NCBI RefSeq assembly: GCF_017592825.1
Contig: NZ_JAGFMD010000001.1
Span: forward strand, 992,001-1,056,000
Origin: Roseivirga sp. E12
GTDB lineage: Bacteria > Bacteroidota > Bacteroidia > Cytophagales > Cyclobacteriaceae
DNA: 64,000 bases
Direction of reading: 5' to 3'
Part shown: one piece after another, positions 43,991 through 52,775 of the stretch
How positions within the stretch are numbered: position 1 is the stretch's first letter
Layout of the letters: the number at the start of each line of letters is the position of its first letter
Notes under the pieces: model-generated
The model's input: the letters and a program-made list of their open reading frames with translations, nothing else
Told to the model about the DNA's origin: nothing
The model's database searches: none
Translations under genes and position numbers: made by a program

Positions 43991-46636
43991 TTACTCCTCC
44001 TTAATTACATCCACCGGATTCATAAATGCTACTTTCAGCACTTGAAAGCCCATAATACCGAGGGACAAGACAATTATTGCTAAGAGAATTAAGCCTAGTT
44101 CAAAAAAGCTTGGGAACGCTCTGTACTCAAAACCATTCAGCCACTGATTTGATATCACTTGATTGACAGGAATCGCAATGACCTCTGCAATAAGAATCAA
44201 AATCAATATCTGCTTATAGAAGAGTAAAACAACACTTTTCACAGATGCCCCAAGCACTTTTCTTACACCAACTTCTGCCTCACGCTTGCTGATTGCAAAG
44301 CTCAATAGCCCAATGAACCCAAGAATGGAAATGACTATAGTCAATACCGACAGGTATGCCATGGCTTTTGACAGTCGGTTCTCATCACTGTATTGTCTAT
44401 CCAGTTCCAAAGCCAAGTAATCGTAGGCAATAGGTATTTTAGGAGCATAGCTATTCATTATACCCTCAATTTCTGTAACAGCCATCCGATGATCGCTTGA
44501 GGATAATCTCACAAGCATCTGATCTCCAAATTCTCTATTATAGAAGACGCTGATAGGCTCTATTGCAGAATGGAGTGACCCGATGTTGAAATCTTTGAAG
44601 ACACCGATTAAGGTCATATAGATGGGATTACCCTCTTCGTCATTCTGGAAATACATCTTCTTCCCAATAGCATTATCATTCCAACCAAATTTGGCTTTTG
44701 CAGACTCATTGATCATAAATGTAAATTCGGAATCTTGCTGAGACCCCTTGATAAACGACCTCCCTTCTAAGATTTGAAGTCCAATTGTTTTTGCAAAATC
44801 ATGATCGACTTGCATAAACTGAGAGCCCACAGCATTATACGCTCCATTATCTTCAACACTCAGAATGGTATGATTCAGGTTCACCCCAGGTCGATTAGAG
44901 GAAAACGAAGCATCGTTGACACCGGCAATTGTCTTAATCCTTTCTTTAATGAGTTCGCTATTTGCTGATAGTACTGAGTCCTCTAACTGGAAGACTACCA
45001 CATTGTCCTTTTCAAAACCTAAATCGATGTTGGACATATAGTCCAATTGATTTCTGACAACAAAAGTGAACAAGATTACAATGGTGGAAATGGCAAACTG
45101 CAACACAACAAGTCCTTGCTGCAGGCGATTACTCTCTCTAGTGCTTTTGTTTCGTCCTTTTAGGCCTTCAACCAATCGAATACCAGATAGTATTGCCGAA
45201 GGATAAACACTTATCAAAAAGCCCAATGACAGGGTTGCTCCAGCAAATATCAATAAGTTTTGAAGAGAAAAAGGGAGTACATCTACACCAGCAACAGATT
45301 GAAATTCTGTATAGATGAGCTTAACAACCAACAGAGCAAAAGCAAAGGCGAGCGTTACAAACAGTAAAGTCTCAACAAGAAACTGCCCTGTAATATTGAA
45401 ACGTGAAGCACCAATTACCTTTCGCACGGATATCTCTTTTTTTCTGAGAGAATTTCGGGCCAGTGATAGGTTTAAGTAGTTCACCAAGGCGATCAGAATT
45501 AGGAAAACCCCAATGGCTAAAAGTACATAGACACTTGCGAGGTCACCATTTTGATTCACCTCCCAAGTAAGATGAGACTTCAAATGAATGTCTTCAATGT
45601 TCTGCACAATCAGGTCAGCGCTGCCATTGATTTGATCGAAAGTCTCTTTCATATGAGCATCAAACAAACCCGAGAATTTCTCTATCAGGCTATTGACCTG
45701 ATAAGCCTCTCCAAGCTTTACATATGCGTAAGTATGTGCACCAAACCAGCGAGTATTCACCTCTTCGTCATAATACCCATTCCACGAAACTAATACCTCA
45801 TATGGAAGGTGTGTATTCGAAGGCACGTCCTCGAAAATACCGGTGATTTCAAACTTCCTACCATCTTCTAATACCTCCAGACTTTTACCCACTGGGTTCA
45901 CATCTCCAAAGACCGTTTCTGCAAAGGATTTTGACAGTACCATAGTGTTCGGCCTATTCAATACAGACTTGATATTACCCTCAAGTAGTTTGGTATCGAA
46001 GACGTTGAAAAAGGTTGAATCGACAATGAATACATCACCAGAAGTGTACAAAACTTGATTGTATTCAAAGCTTGCCTTATGGGTCTCCAGACCATTCATT
46101 CCTCCAACGCGAGTAAAGTATTCTATTTCCGGAAACTCTTCAAGCATGGTAGGTGCCAATGGCCTTGGCACATTCACATAACTATCTTCCTTGCCACCAA
46201 TATTGTAATGGACACCAAGCCTTTTTACCACGTCAGTGTCCTGCCGAAAGCTCTCGAATGAGAACTCATAATTGACCAATAGCAGTACCAAAAAGCTAAA
46301 CGCCAGACCGACTGACAGTCCGAACAGATTGATACCCGTATAAAATCTATCCTTCCAGAGGTTTCGAGCCCCTACTTTTACATAATTTCTAATCATCCCT
46401 ATGTTGTTGTTTGAGTAAATGTCTTTTGCAAAACCAATGATGCCCGGCCTAAAGAGCAACATCACATCGATTAAGAATTTCCAATTGCCGAAGAATCGAC
46501 CTTTTTGATTCACTCGTTCTTGGTAAAGCTCTATTAAGTCTCCTTCGACATATAGCTGAAGCTCTCTGCTACAGAACCAGCGAAAGAACCTCATGATAAG
46601 CCAAGGAGGCTTTAGGTCATTGGGTGTATTGCTCAT
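43991..46636 (-). CDS. FtsX-like ABC permease with permease-prefix domain
   Basis: An 881-residue inner-membrane protein. Residues 1-90 carry the cytosolic permease-prefix domain (PPWLIMRFFRWFCSRELQLYVEGDLIELYQERV). Two MacB/FtsX units follow, each with a periplasmic MacB-like domain and membrane helices near 100-120, 380-500 (three) and 760-870 (three). Both carry the VRKVIGAS and VRKVLGAS loop. Such permeases probably act with a MacB-type ATPase in export or signalling; no ATPase is encoded nearby. The ATG overlaps the PadR stop (TAATG), so the two are translationally coupled and likely regulated by PadR. Confidence 0.92.
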   Translation of the reverse strand: MSNTPNDLKPPWLIMRFFRWFCSRELQLYVEGDLIELYQERVNQKGRFFGNWKFLIDVMLLFRPGIIGFAKDIYSNNNIGMIRNYVKVGARNLWKDRFYTGINLFGLSVGLAFSFLVLLLVNYEFSFESFRQDTDVVKRLGVHYNIGGKEDSYVNVPRPLAPTMLEEFPEIEYFTRVGGMNGLETHKASFEYNQVLYTSGDVFIVDSTFFNVFDTKLLEGNIKSVLNRPNTMVLSKSFAETVFGDVNPVGKSLEVLEDGRKFEITGIFEDVPSNTHLPYEVLVSWNGYYDEEVNTRWFGAHTYAYVKLGEAYQVNSLIEKFSGLFDAHMKETFDQINGSADLIVQNIEDIHLKSHLTWEVNQNGDLASVYVLLAIGVFLILIALVNYLNLSLARNSLRKKEISVRKVIGASRFNITGQFLVETLLFVTLAFAFALLVVKLIYTEFQSVAGVDVLPFSLQNLLIFAGATLSLGFLISVYPSAILSGIRLVEGLKGRNKSTRESNRLQQGLVVLQFAISTIVILFTFVVRNQLDYMSNIDLGFEKDNVVVFQLEDSVLSANSELIKERIKTIAGVNDASFSSNRPGVNLNHTILSVEDNGAYNAVGSQFMQVDHDFAKTIGLQILEGRSFIKGSQQDSEFTFMINESAKAKFGWNDNAIGKKMYFQNDEEGNPIYMTLIGVFKDFNIGSLHSAIEPISVFYNREFGDQMLVRLSSSDHRMAVTEIEGIMNSYAPKIPIAYDYLALELDRQYSDENRLSKAMAYLSVLTIVISILGFIGLLSFAISKREAEVGVRKVLGASVKSVVLLFYKQILILILIAEVIAIPVNQVISNQWLNGFEYRAFPSFFELGLILLAIIVLSLGIMGFQVLKVAFMNPVDVIKEE

Positions 46637-46977
46637 TAAAAAGCAATCTTTAAATCGAAGGACATATTCGGAATGTCATTCCACATCGCATTGCGCATGT
46701 CTCGAGCAGATTCTAATGCCTTCTTCCCTTCAGCAGTAATTGAGAAATACTTCTTTGGACGTCCGGCTCGTTCGGCAGTACCCTCTCCTTCGCGAGATTT
46801 CAAAAAGCCTTTTTCTTCTAGGCGTTTGAGCGCGGACTGTAAGGCGCCCACACTCACGTTTCTAGACATACGGCCCTCGATCTCCTTTTTGATTGAAACC
46901 CCATACGCCTCTTCATACAAAATACCAACGGCAAGCATTACTACTTCTTCAAATTCACCAAGCTGTGTTCTCTTCAT
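46636..46977 (-). CDS. PadR-family transcriptional regulator
   Basis: A 113-residue winged-helix regulator typical of PadR subfamily 2: LGEFEEVVMLAVGILYEEAYGVSIKKEIE, the recognition region SVGALQSALKRLEEKGFLKS, and RAGRPKKYFSITAEGKKAL. It is the first gene of a two-gene operon with the FtsX-like permease and likely represses it. Two copies of a 23-bp direct repeat lie at its start (46976-46998 and 47020-47042); the first includes its start codon, so it probably autoregulates. Confidence 0.93.
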   Translation of the reverse strand: MKRTQLGEFEEVVMLAVGILYEEAYGVSIKKEIEGRMSRNVSVGALQSALKRLEEKGFLKSREGEGTAERAGRPKKYFSITAEGKKALESARDMRNAMWNDIPNMSFDLKIAF

Positions 46978-47042
46978 AATAAATTCCTAATTGTAGTATT
47001 TGCAAAGCAAAGGGATTAAATAATAAATTCCTAATTGTAGTA
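46976..47042. promoter_or_regulatory. Pair of perfect 23-bp direct repeats, candidate PadR operator
   Basis: The minus-strand unit TACTACAATTAGGAATTTAT plus TAT occurs at 46976-46998 and again at 47020-47042. The spacing is 44 bp centre to centre, or about four helical turns. One copy covers the region just before the PadR ATG, the other lies upstream. Each contains a short AATT-N3-AATT dyad. No copy was noticed elsewhere. Confidence 0.65.
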
Positions 47043-47137
47043 ATATTTTTATTTAGGCATGTCAAACCTTCCCTTTTGGTCCAAAATCATGCATTTATCA
47101 AAACTTTTGATCAATTTGAAGGGAGAAATTGCTGACC

Positions 47138-48154
47138 ATGATCAACGCCCTAAGAAAAGTTCGTAAAAGTCTTTTATCGAAAAATAGTTTCCTGAAGTAT
47201 CTCTTGTATTTGACTGGGGAAATCGTTTTGGTGATTGTCGGTATCCTGATCGCCCTTAATATTAACAATACCAATGAGGCCCGAAAAAATGAAGACAAGG
47301 TAGTTTCGACCTTGTTACAGATTCAACAAGAATTAGCCATCGACATTAATAAGGCCACGGATCTTATAGAATACTACCGGGTAAAGGATTCTTTGATTTC
47401 TCTTGTGCTTAATGATAAGGTTACGCTTGTTGATTATCAAGATCAAAGTAGTGGTCTCTTCTCCATTGTCACCAATGTCGTAGACTTGGTAACCACCAAT
47501 AATGGCTATAACAGCCTTATGCGTAACATAGATAATATTCCAGAACGCTTTGAACCTTTGATAGAGGGACTCAACAAGGTATATGTCGATGATAAAACCC
47601 AGGTAGACTTTTACAATAATAGCATCTCTGATGTGGCCAATACGGTACTGGAAAAGTGGTCTCGGCAATACGAATGGTATTCAGAATTATTCACTGGTTT
47701 TACTGATGACTCTGCCTATGATTACTTTTTGAATAGCCCTTTCTACAAGAACGAGGTGGTGACTTATAATGTGATTTCAATGCAAAACCACCTTCCTTTC
47801 ATCAAGCAATACAGAACCGATGCTATAAAAAGCTATTTGGGAATTGCTGCTTTGGTAGATCCGACTAAACCGATTGAAAAGCGCTTTGTTATACCAAGAT
47901 TGTTGTATCAAGACTTACCCGGTACTTACCGTATTCAAGACAGAATTGAAATAGAAATCAGCTTTGACGAAGGGCATTTAATGCTATACAGAGATGGGCA
48001 GCCACCTCGTGAATTGTTTCCGCTTTCTCCAACAAAGTTCTACGCTATCAATGCCAGACCTATCTTCAATTTCCACAAAGATGCTGAGGGCAAGATCATC
48101 GACTTTACGATTTACAACAACAACAATCTTTTGACTGCGAAGAAGGTCAAATAA
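47138..48154 (+). CDS. DUF6090-like membrane-anchored protein
   Basis: A 338-residue protein that starts MINALRKVRKSLLSKNSFLK, which is a hallmark start of this Bacteroidota family, then one membrane helix (about 21-43, GEIVLVIVGILIALNINNTN) and a mainly helical domain after it. The C-terminal 70 residues are beta-rich. The function is unknown. It resembles the protein at 5213-5962. The ATG at 47138 is preferred to TTG at 47129. It is divergent from PadR, and the 23-bp repeats lie between the two. Confidence 0.8.
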   Translation: MINALRKVRKSLLSKNSFLKYLLYLTGEIVLVIVGILIALNINNTNEARKNEDKVVSTLLQIQQELAIDINKATDLIEYYRVKDSLISLVLNDKVTLVDYQDQSSGLFSIVTNVVDLVTTNNGYNSLMRNIDNIPERFEPLIEGLNKVYVDDKTQVDFYNNSISDVANTVLEKWSRQYEWYSELFTGFTDDSAYDYFLNSPFYKNEVVTYNVISMQNHLPFIKQYRTDAIKSYLGIAALVDPTKPIEKRFVIPRLLYQDLPGTYRIQDRIEIEISFDEGHLMLYRDGQPPRELFPLSPTKFYAINARPIFNFHKDAEGKIIDFTIYNNNNLLTAKKVK

Positions 48155-48156
48155 AA

Positions 48157-48180
48157 AAGGTGCTACCATGGCAGCACCTT
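48157..48180. terminator. Bidirectional terminator
   Basis: The 8-bp stem AAGGTGCT / AGCACCTT with an 8-base loop lies between the convergent DUF6090-like and peptidase genes, starting three bases after the first gene's stop codon and preceded by an A-run, so it fits both directions. Confidence 0.75.
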
Positions 48181-48201
48181 CACTTTAAAGATCTTGTAAT
48201 C

Positions 48202-50298
48202 TTATCTCTTAATCTGCATGGCCATGCCGTTTGACATTACCAAATGCTCGATGAAGAACTCCATCATGCGATCAGTAGAAACAGCTGTGTGGCCTCTATC
48301 CGGACCAACCTGCACCTCGAAGCTCTTGCCAGCATCTTGCAATGCTTTGATCAACTGAAGTGAGTTAGATGGGTGTACATTGTTATCAGCAGTACCATAA
48401 TACACCATGATTTCACCCTTAAGGTTTTTAGCATAGTTCATTAGGTTAAAGGCATCATAGCCTGCCTTATTATTCTCAAGCGTATTCATATACCGCTCAG
48501 TATAGATATTATCATAATTGATCCAATCTGTAACTGCTGAGTTTGCAACAGCTGCATGGTATACATCAGGGAATCTTAAAAGACTCATTGCAGCCGTAGT
48601 TCCTCCGTAAGAAGTGCCATAAACCCCTACTCTTTCCTTATCGAAATAAGGACGATCGTAAAGGGACTTAATACCTTCTGCAAAGTCGTCCTGCTCTACA
48701 ATACCTAAGTTTCCATACAGTTGATCTAAAAGTCGCTTACCTCTACCGCGAACGTTTCTACCATCGATATCAACGATTAAGAATCCGTACTCAGTCAATG
48801 GATTAGGGAATGCAAAAGTCTCTCTAAACTCGTTTGTAGCCGGCCCGCCATAGTTGGCAAGGATTAGTGGGTATTTCTTACTCGGATCGAAGTTAGATGG
48901 GAAGTGAATCAGCCCATGAAGTTCTGTTACACCGTCAGCAGAAGTAAAAGTAAATGCTTCTACTTTCTTCAAACCTAGCTCATCCCATTTAGTCATATCA
49001 CTCTTAGCCAATTCAGCAATTACTTTTCCTTTCGAATTGATCAGATTAGTAAATGGAGGAATATTATGAGTTTGTGTGATGTCGATGAAGTGCTTACCGT
49101 CAGGTGCAATGTTCACTCTGTGGTTGTATGCTGGATCGGTCAGACGAGTATCTTTCGAACCGTCCAACTTCACTCGATGAAGCTGCATTTTCATGTGGTT
49201 TTCACCACTTCTGGCCATGTAGTATAAGTAGCCTGCCTTCTCATCGATCTTAATGATATTACTGACTTCGAAACCATGTTGCGTAAGCGGGGTAATCAAA
49301 GTGCCGTCAAAATTGTAGAGATAGTAGTTGTTGAAACCTGTTCTTTCAGAGGCCCAAATAAAGCGTTGACCATCGGCCAAGACTCTCATTTCTGGAGTGT
49401 TCTTTGTGAAACTTGGTAGCCACTCTTCGCGAACTACAGTTCTGGTTTTTCCTGTATTAGGGTCTGCAGCACGGTATTCCATAATGTCTTGCTTACGATT
49501 AGTGCTGTGGTATAAAAACTCTTTACCATCAGGAGTCCAAGCCATCCCATACAAGTATGTACCTAATGGGCCATCGGCAAAAGACTTACCATCACGGGCA
49601 TCAAATTCGGTGATCTTCTTTGACTCAAGATCATAAACCATGAGGTCAACAGGGAGGTTAGGCTCACCAACTTTTGGGTAAGACATTACTTCCAGAGAAT
49701 CATAAAGTGCAAGCTGATCTAGCAATACATAATATCGCTTAGCGCCCTCCTCTTTGAATCGGTAGAAGGCAACCTTCTTGCTATCTGGAGACCACCACAT
49801 AGCAGTTGTTTGCCCCAGTTCCTCACCATATACCCAAGTAGCAATACCATATTTTACTAGGTTGTCCATATTTCCATCAGTTGTAATAGCAATTTCTCCA
49901 CTGCCATCAGGGTTACTGATGTACATGTTCCGGTCTCTCGTGAAGGCTTTTAACTTGCCATCAGGAGAATCTGCAGAGGCATATTGACGACCACGTGCTG
50001 GTCTGTTAAATCTTCTTCTTGGTGGCGGTGGCGGTGGGTCACCCATATCATTGAATGCCTTCTTTTTCACATCATACTTCCAGAGCTTTCCATCTTTGAT
50101 ATACTCAAAAGACTTACTGTCATCTGCCCAGTTAGCAGAAATGATTCCCGGCTTAACGGATCTTCTGATTTGAGGGGCTACTTTGCTATACTGCTCATAG
50201 CCAGGCATATTTTTAAGCTTGTCTTGGGCTTGACTTTGGAAGCCTGCAAGAGTAAATGCTATTGCTAACATTAAGGTTAGCGTATACTTAGTTTTCAT
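48202..50298 (-). CDS. Dipeptidyl peptidase IV-type S9 serine peptidase
   Basis: A 698-residue exported peptidase with a signal peptide (MKTKYTLTLMLAIAFTLAGFQSQA). The N-terminal propeller is DPPIV_N-type (about 70-440, with EELGQTTAMWWSPDSKKVAFYRF), the C-terminal alpha/beta-hydrolase has the triad S563 (GTSYGG), D638 (GTADNNVHP) and H670 (DRGHTAVS). It should cleave Xaa-Pro-type dipeptides in the periplasm. A proline-rich stretch (DPPPPPPRRR) lies near residue 88. The ATG at 50298 is used; an upstream in-frame ATG at 50322 would extend the signal peptide. Confidence 0.94.
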   Translation of the reverse strand: MKTKYTLTLMLAIAFTLAGFQSQAQDKLKNMPGYEQYSKVAPQIRRSVKPGIISANWADDSKSFEYIKDGKLWKYDVKKKAFNDMGDPPPPPPRRRFNRPARGRQYASADSPDGKLKAFTRDRNMYISNPDGSGEIAITTDGNMDNLVKYGIATWVYGEELGQTTAMWWSPDSKKVAFYRFKEEGAKRYYVLLDQLALYDSLEVMSYPKVGEPNLPVDLMVYDLESKKITEFDARDGKSFADGPLGTYLYGMAWTPDGKEFLYHSTNRKQDIMEYRAADPNTGKTRTVVREEWLPSFTKNTPEMRVLADGQRFIWASERTGFNNYYLYNFDGTLITPLTQHGFEVSNIIKIDEKAGYLYYMARSGENHMKMQLHRVKLDGSKDTRLTDPAYNHRVNIAPDGKHFIDITQTHNIPPFTNLINSKGKVIAELAKSDMTKWDELGLKKVEAFTFTSADGVTELHGLIHFPSNFDPSKKYPLILANYGGPATNEFRETFAFPNPLTEYGFLIVDIDGRNVRGRGKRLLDQLYGNLGIVEQDDFAEGIKSLYDRPYFDKERVGVYGTSYGGTTAAMSLLRFPDVYHAAVANSAVTDWINYDNIYTERYMNTLENNKAGYDAFNLMNYAKNLKGEIMVYYGTADNNVHPSNSLQLIKALQDAGKSFEVQVGPDRGHTAVSTDRMMEFFIEHLVMSNGMAMQIKR

Positions 50299-50566
50299 AG
50301 GTTTTACTTTATGGAATACCATTTCTATTCTTCGTGGCCTAATACTACTACTTTCATGCCGAAAAAAGTAGTGCTAATTGTTCGGATGGTTTTTTGGGAG
50401 TAGAGCGTAATGCGTATTGGGTATTGCGATATACGATGTACGAAAACTCAACATTCACCCTTAAGCATTCTACACTAACTCATAGATTTCCTGTTTACCT
50501 CATCGCCAACTGTAGATTTATCGAAGGTTTGGATATTCTGCTTACCTTAAAGCAACCATCAACCTT

Positions 50567-52372
50567 ATGCGATACCTCCTTCTTATACTGACTCTTCTAT
50601 TTCCGTTTCTCTGTTCTGCTCAGGCCGGCATCAAGCCTAAAGAATACTCCTGGACTCAACTATTCGACATGATCGAAGCCGAAGAGAGTGCAGTCTTTAG
50701 GCTAGAGAATGCAAGAATAGTAGTGGACTCGCAGACGGATTCTCTTTTTAGATTAGACGCTTCTTGGTCAGGGATAAACAACATACAGCAGTTCAGAGTA
50801 GATACAATACATGTTTATAAACATGTTGAATTTACTAATGTTGACTTTAATCCAAACGATAAGGTACTCTATGGGTTTTCTTTAATGACATTTCACGAGA
50901 CAGTCAACTTTCAAAACTGCCTTAACCCGATTCTAGTTAAAAGCACATTTCAAGATGTGTTTAAACTGGGAGTAGATAACATACTGAATAGTGATAAAAA
51001 TGGTTTCAGCACCCTGAATCTATTGATTGAAAATGTTTTTAAGAGTAGTATCAATGTTGTTTTTTTTGCACCTGAATTTTATACAACGGTAATTATCAAT
51101 AACAATAAGGTCAATGGTAAGTCGGCATTTTTTAACCAGGTTGGATCAAGAGGTAATCTGGTTATTAGAAATAATGACGTGACCTCAAACCAAGTCGAAC
51201 TTTTTTATCGTGGAACCAAATCTGAAATTCTGAGTAACTATGAGCTAATCAACAACAGTTTTAATAGCTCAGGGGTCATAAAGCTAAGTTTTAGTACAGA
51301 TGGTGTGGATTTCATCAAGGTTGCCAGAAACAACTTCAACAGCCCCGTAGCAATCGAAGTAGATAACCTGATGGCTGCCTCCAGTTGGATTCAATGGACT
51401 CAGTTTCAAAATAATCTTATTCATAGTGAAATTTATCGCTATTGGTTTGACGATGATGAAGTATTTGACTTGAAAGGCTTCGTCCCTGGCGGCAACAAGT
51501 GGGGAGAGCAGAATAGAAATCATTATCTCGATACCGTAAGAGTGCAAGACATTGATGTCTATAATGCAGAACTGGCCCTAAGGGGTAGATTTTACAATTA
51601 TTACAAAAGCAGACACGAAACAGAAGCTGCCAATGCAGTCTATGAAGAGATCAAAGACATAGAAACCCAAAGACTGGCTTTTCTTTATAATCAAAACCCA
51701 GGTTTTACCACTTTCTTCAAGTGGAAGATCAACCAATTCCTCAAACTCTTTTCAGGCTATGGTACAGAGCCAGCACGGGCCATCACCATGTCGGTTTATG
51801 TCGTATTGGCTTTTGCACTTGTTTACCTCTTCTTTCCCAACCATTGGGACAGCCATGGGAAGAATCGCATTATGGATCGTTATCGTTTCTTTCTCAAATA
51901 TGTGAACAAAGATTCAGGCATGCATGAAGTCTATTTGGACGAAAAGCAACCTGAATTACTGGCCTCAGAAGACTTTAAACGTTATTTGCAAGAACAAGGC
52001 AAAACGGCACCTAAGTTCTTTATGGCTACTGCCCTCCCGCTTTATCGTTGGTCAATAGCCGGTACTAAAAGTGCTTCTTGGTTGCTCTCTAAAGTAGATG
52101 TACTCAAAGGCAAATGGTCAGAAACTGAAGACTCAAAAAAAGGTGGTAAGTCCTTTTTACTGATCACAGCTTTTCTGATCGCTTTACTCTACGACATCTT
52201 CATCAAAATGCTGAATGCGCTCATGCTAAGCATTAACACCTTCACTACCCTTGGTTTTGGGGAGATTCCCATTAAAGGCCTGCCCCGCTATTTGGCGATT
52301 ATTCAAGGCTTTATCGGCTGGTTTATGTTGACCATATTTTCAGTATCGCTCATCTCGCAGCTACTGAACTAA
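50567..52372 (+). CDS. Exported beta-helix-like protein with C-terminal K+-channel pore
   Basis: A 601-residue protein. A signal peptide (1-20) is followed by a periplasmic part (about 25-390) rich in Asn and short strands (VIINNNKVNG, VIRNNDVTSN, LINNSFNSSG, VARNNFNSP), which suggests a right-handed beta-helix. A first membrane helix is near 403-424, a cytosolic linker follows (about 428-528), then a helix (about 530-553), a pore loop with TTLGFGEI (close to the K+ filter TTVGYGD), and a last helix (575-600) that ends the protein. This is an Ion_trans_2-type pore without any RCK domain. Its gating ligand may be periplasmic. The call is based on these motifs alone. Confidence 0.75.
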   Translation: MRYLLLILTLLFPFLCSAQAGIKPKEYSWTQLFDMIEAEESAVFRLENARIVVDSQTDSLFRLDASWSGINNIQQFRVDTIHVYKHVEFTNVDFNPNDKVLYGFSLMTFHETVNFQNCLNPILVKSTFQDVFKLGVDNILNSDKNGFSTLNLLIENVFKSSINVVFFAPEFYTTVIINNNKVNGKSAFFNQVGSRGNLVIRNNDVTSNQVELFYRGTKSEILSNYELINNSFNSSGVIKLSFSTDGVDFIKVARNNFNSPVAIEVDNLMAASSWIQWTQFQNNLIHSEIYRYWFDDDEVFDLKGFVPGGNKWGEQNRNHYLDTVRVQDIDVYNAELALRGRFYNYYKSRHETEAANAVYEEIKDIETQRLAFLYNQNPGFTTFFKWKINQFLKLFSGYGTEPARAITMSVYVVLAFALVYLFFPNHWDSHGKNRIMDRYRFFLKYVNKDSGMHEVYLDEKQPELLASEDFKRYLQEQGKTAPKFFMATALPLYRWSIAGTKSASWLLSKVDVLKGKWSETEDSKKGGKSFLLITAFLIALLYDIFIKMLNALMLSINTFTTLGFGEIPIKGLPRYLAIIQGFIGWFMLTIFSVSLISQLLN

Positions 52373-52775
52373 ATAAGGATCGTCACTCTGAGTGTTGTGA
52401 GGCACGAGGAACCGAATGAGTCTCCTCATCGCGATCAGGAGATTCTCTCGGTCGATCAATTCTCTATAAAGAATTGCTCTTCCTCAGAATGACGGAATAA
52501 ATGGAATGACCATATTTAAAAAGGTACGTCACCCTGTCCCGAGGCTTCGGGATCAGGGCCCATTTTGATAAGATGCTGAAACAAGTTCAGCATGACGAAA
52601 AAGAGTTTGATAGGTCAGTTGTTGTATTAGTAGTACGTATTGTAATGACTTCATTCTCAAATTCAACATTGTTCATTCATAATTGAACATTCAACACTGA
52701 TTTCATGATTACTGAACGAGATTCTTCGCTGCACTTCGTTTCGCTCAGAATGACGAGACACTAAGGAGTTGTGAC
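52373..52775. repeat. 403-bp gene-free region with palindromic repeats
   Basis: The gap between two convergent genes holds three modules. The first (about 52381-52497) starts CGTCACTCTGAG and ends CTCAGAATGACG, an inverted pair. The second (about 52529-52601) begins CGTCACCCTG and ends TTCAGCATGACG. The third (52719-52758) ends GCTCAGAATGACG and holds GAGATTCTTCGCTGCAC. These are the REP-like GTCATTCTGAGC elements common between genes in Bacteroidota. An A/T-rich stretch at 52660-52700 has small repeats. No gene was found. Confidence 0.7.

Noticed and set aside
50394-50591. 65-codon frame between the S9 peptidase and channel-like genes
   Set aside because: The DNA reads as a run of TGCGTATTG/TGCGATATACG-type short repeats often found between genes in Bacteroidota, and the frame overlaps the next gene's start.
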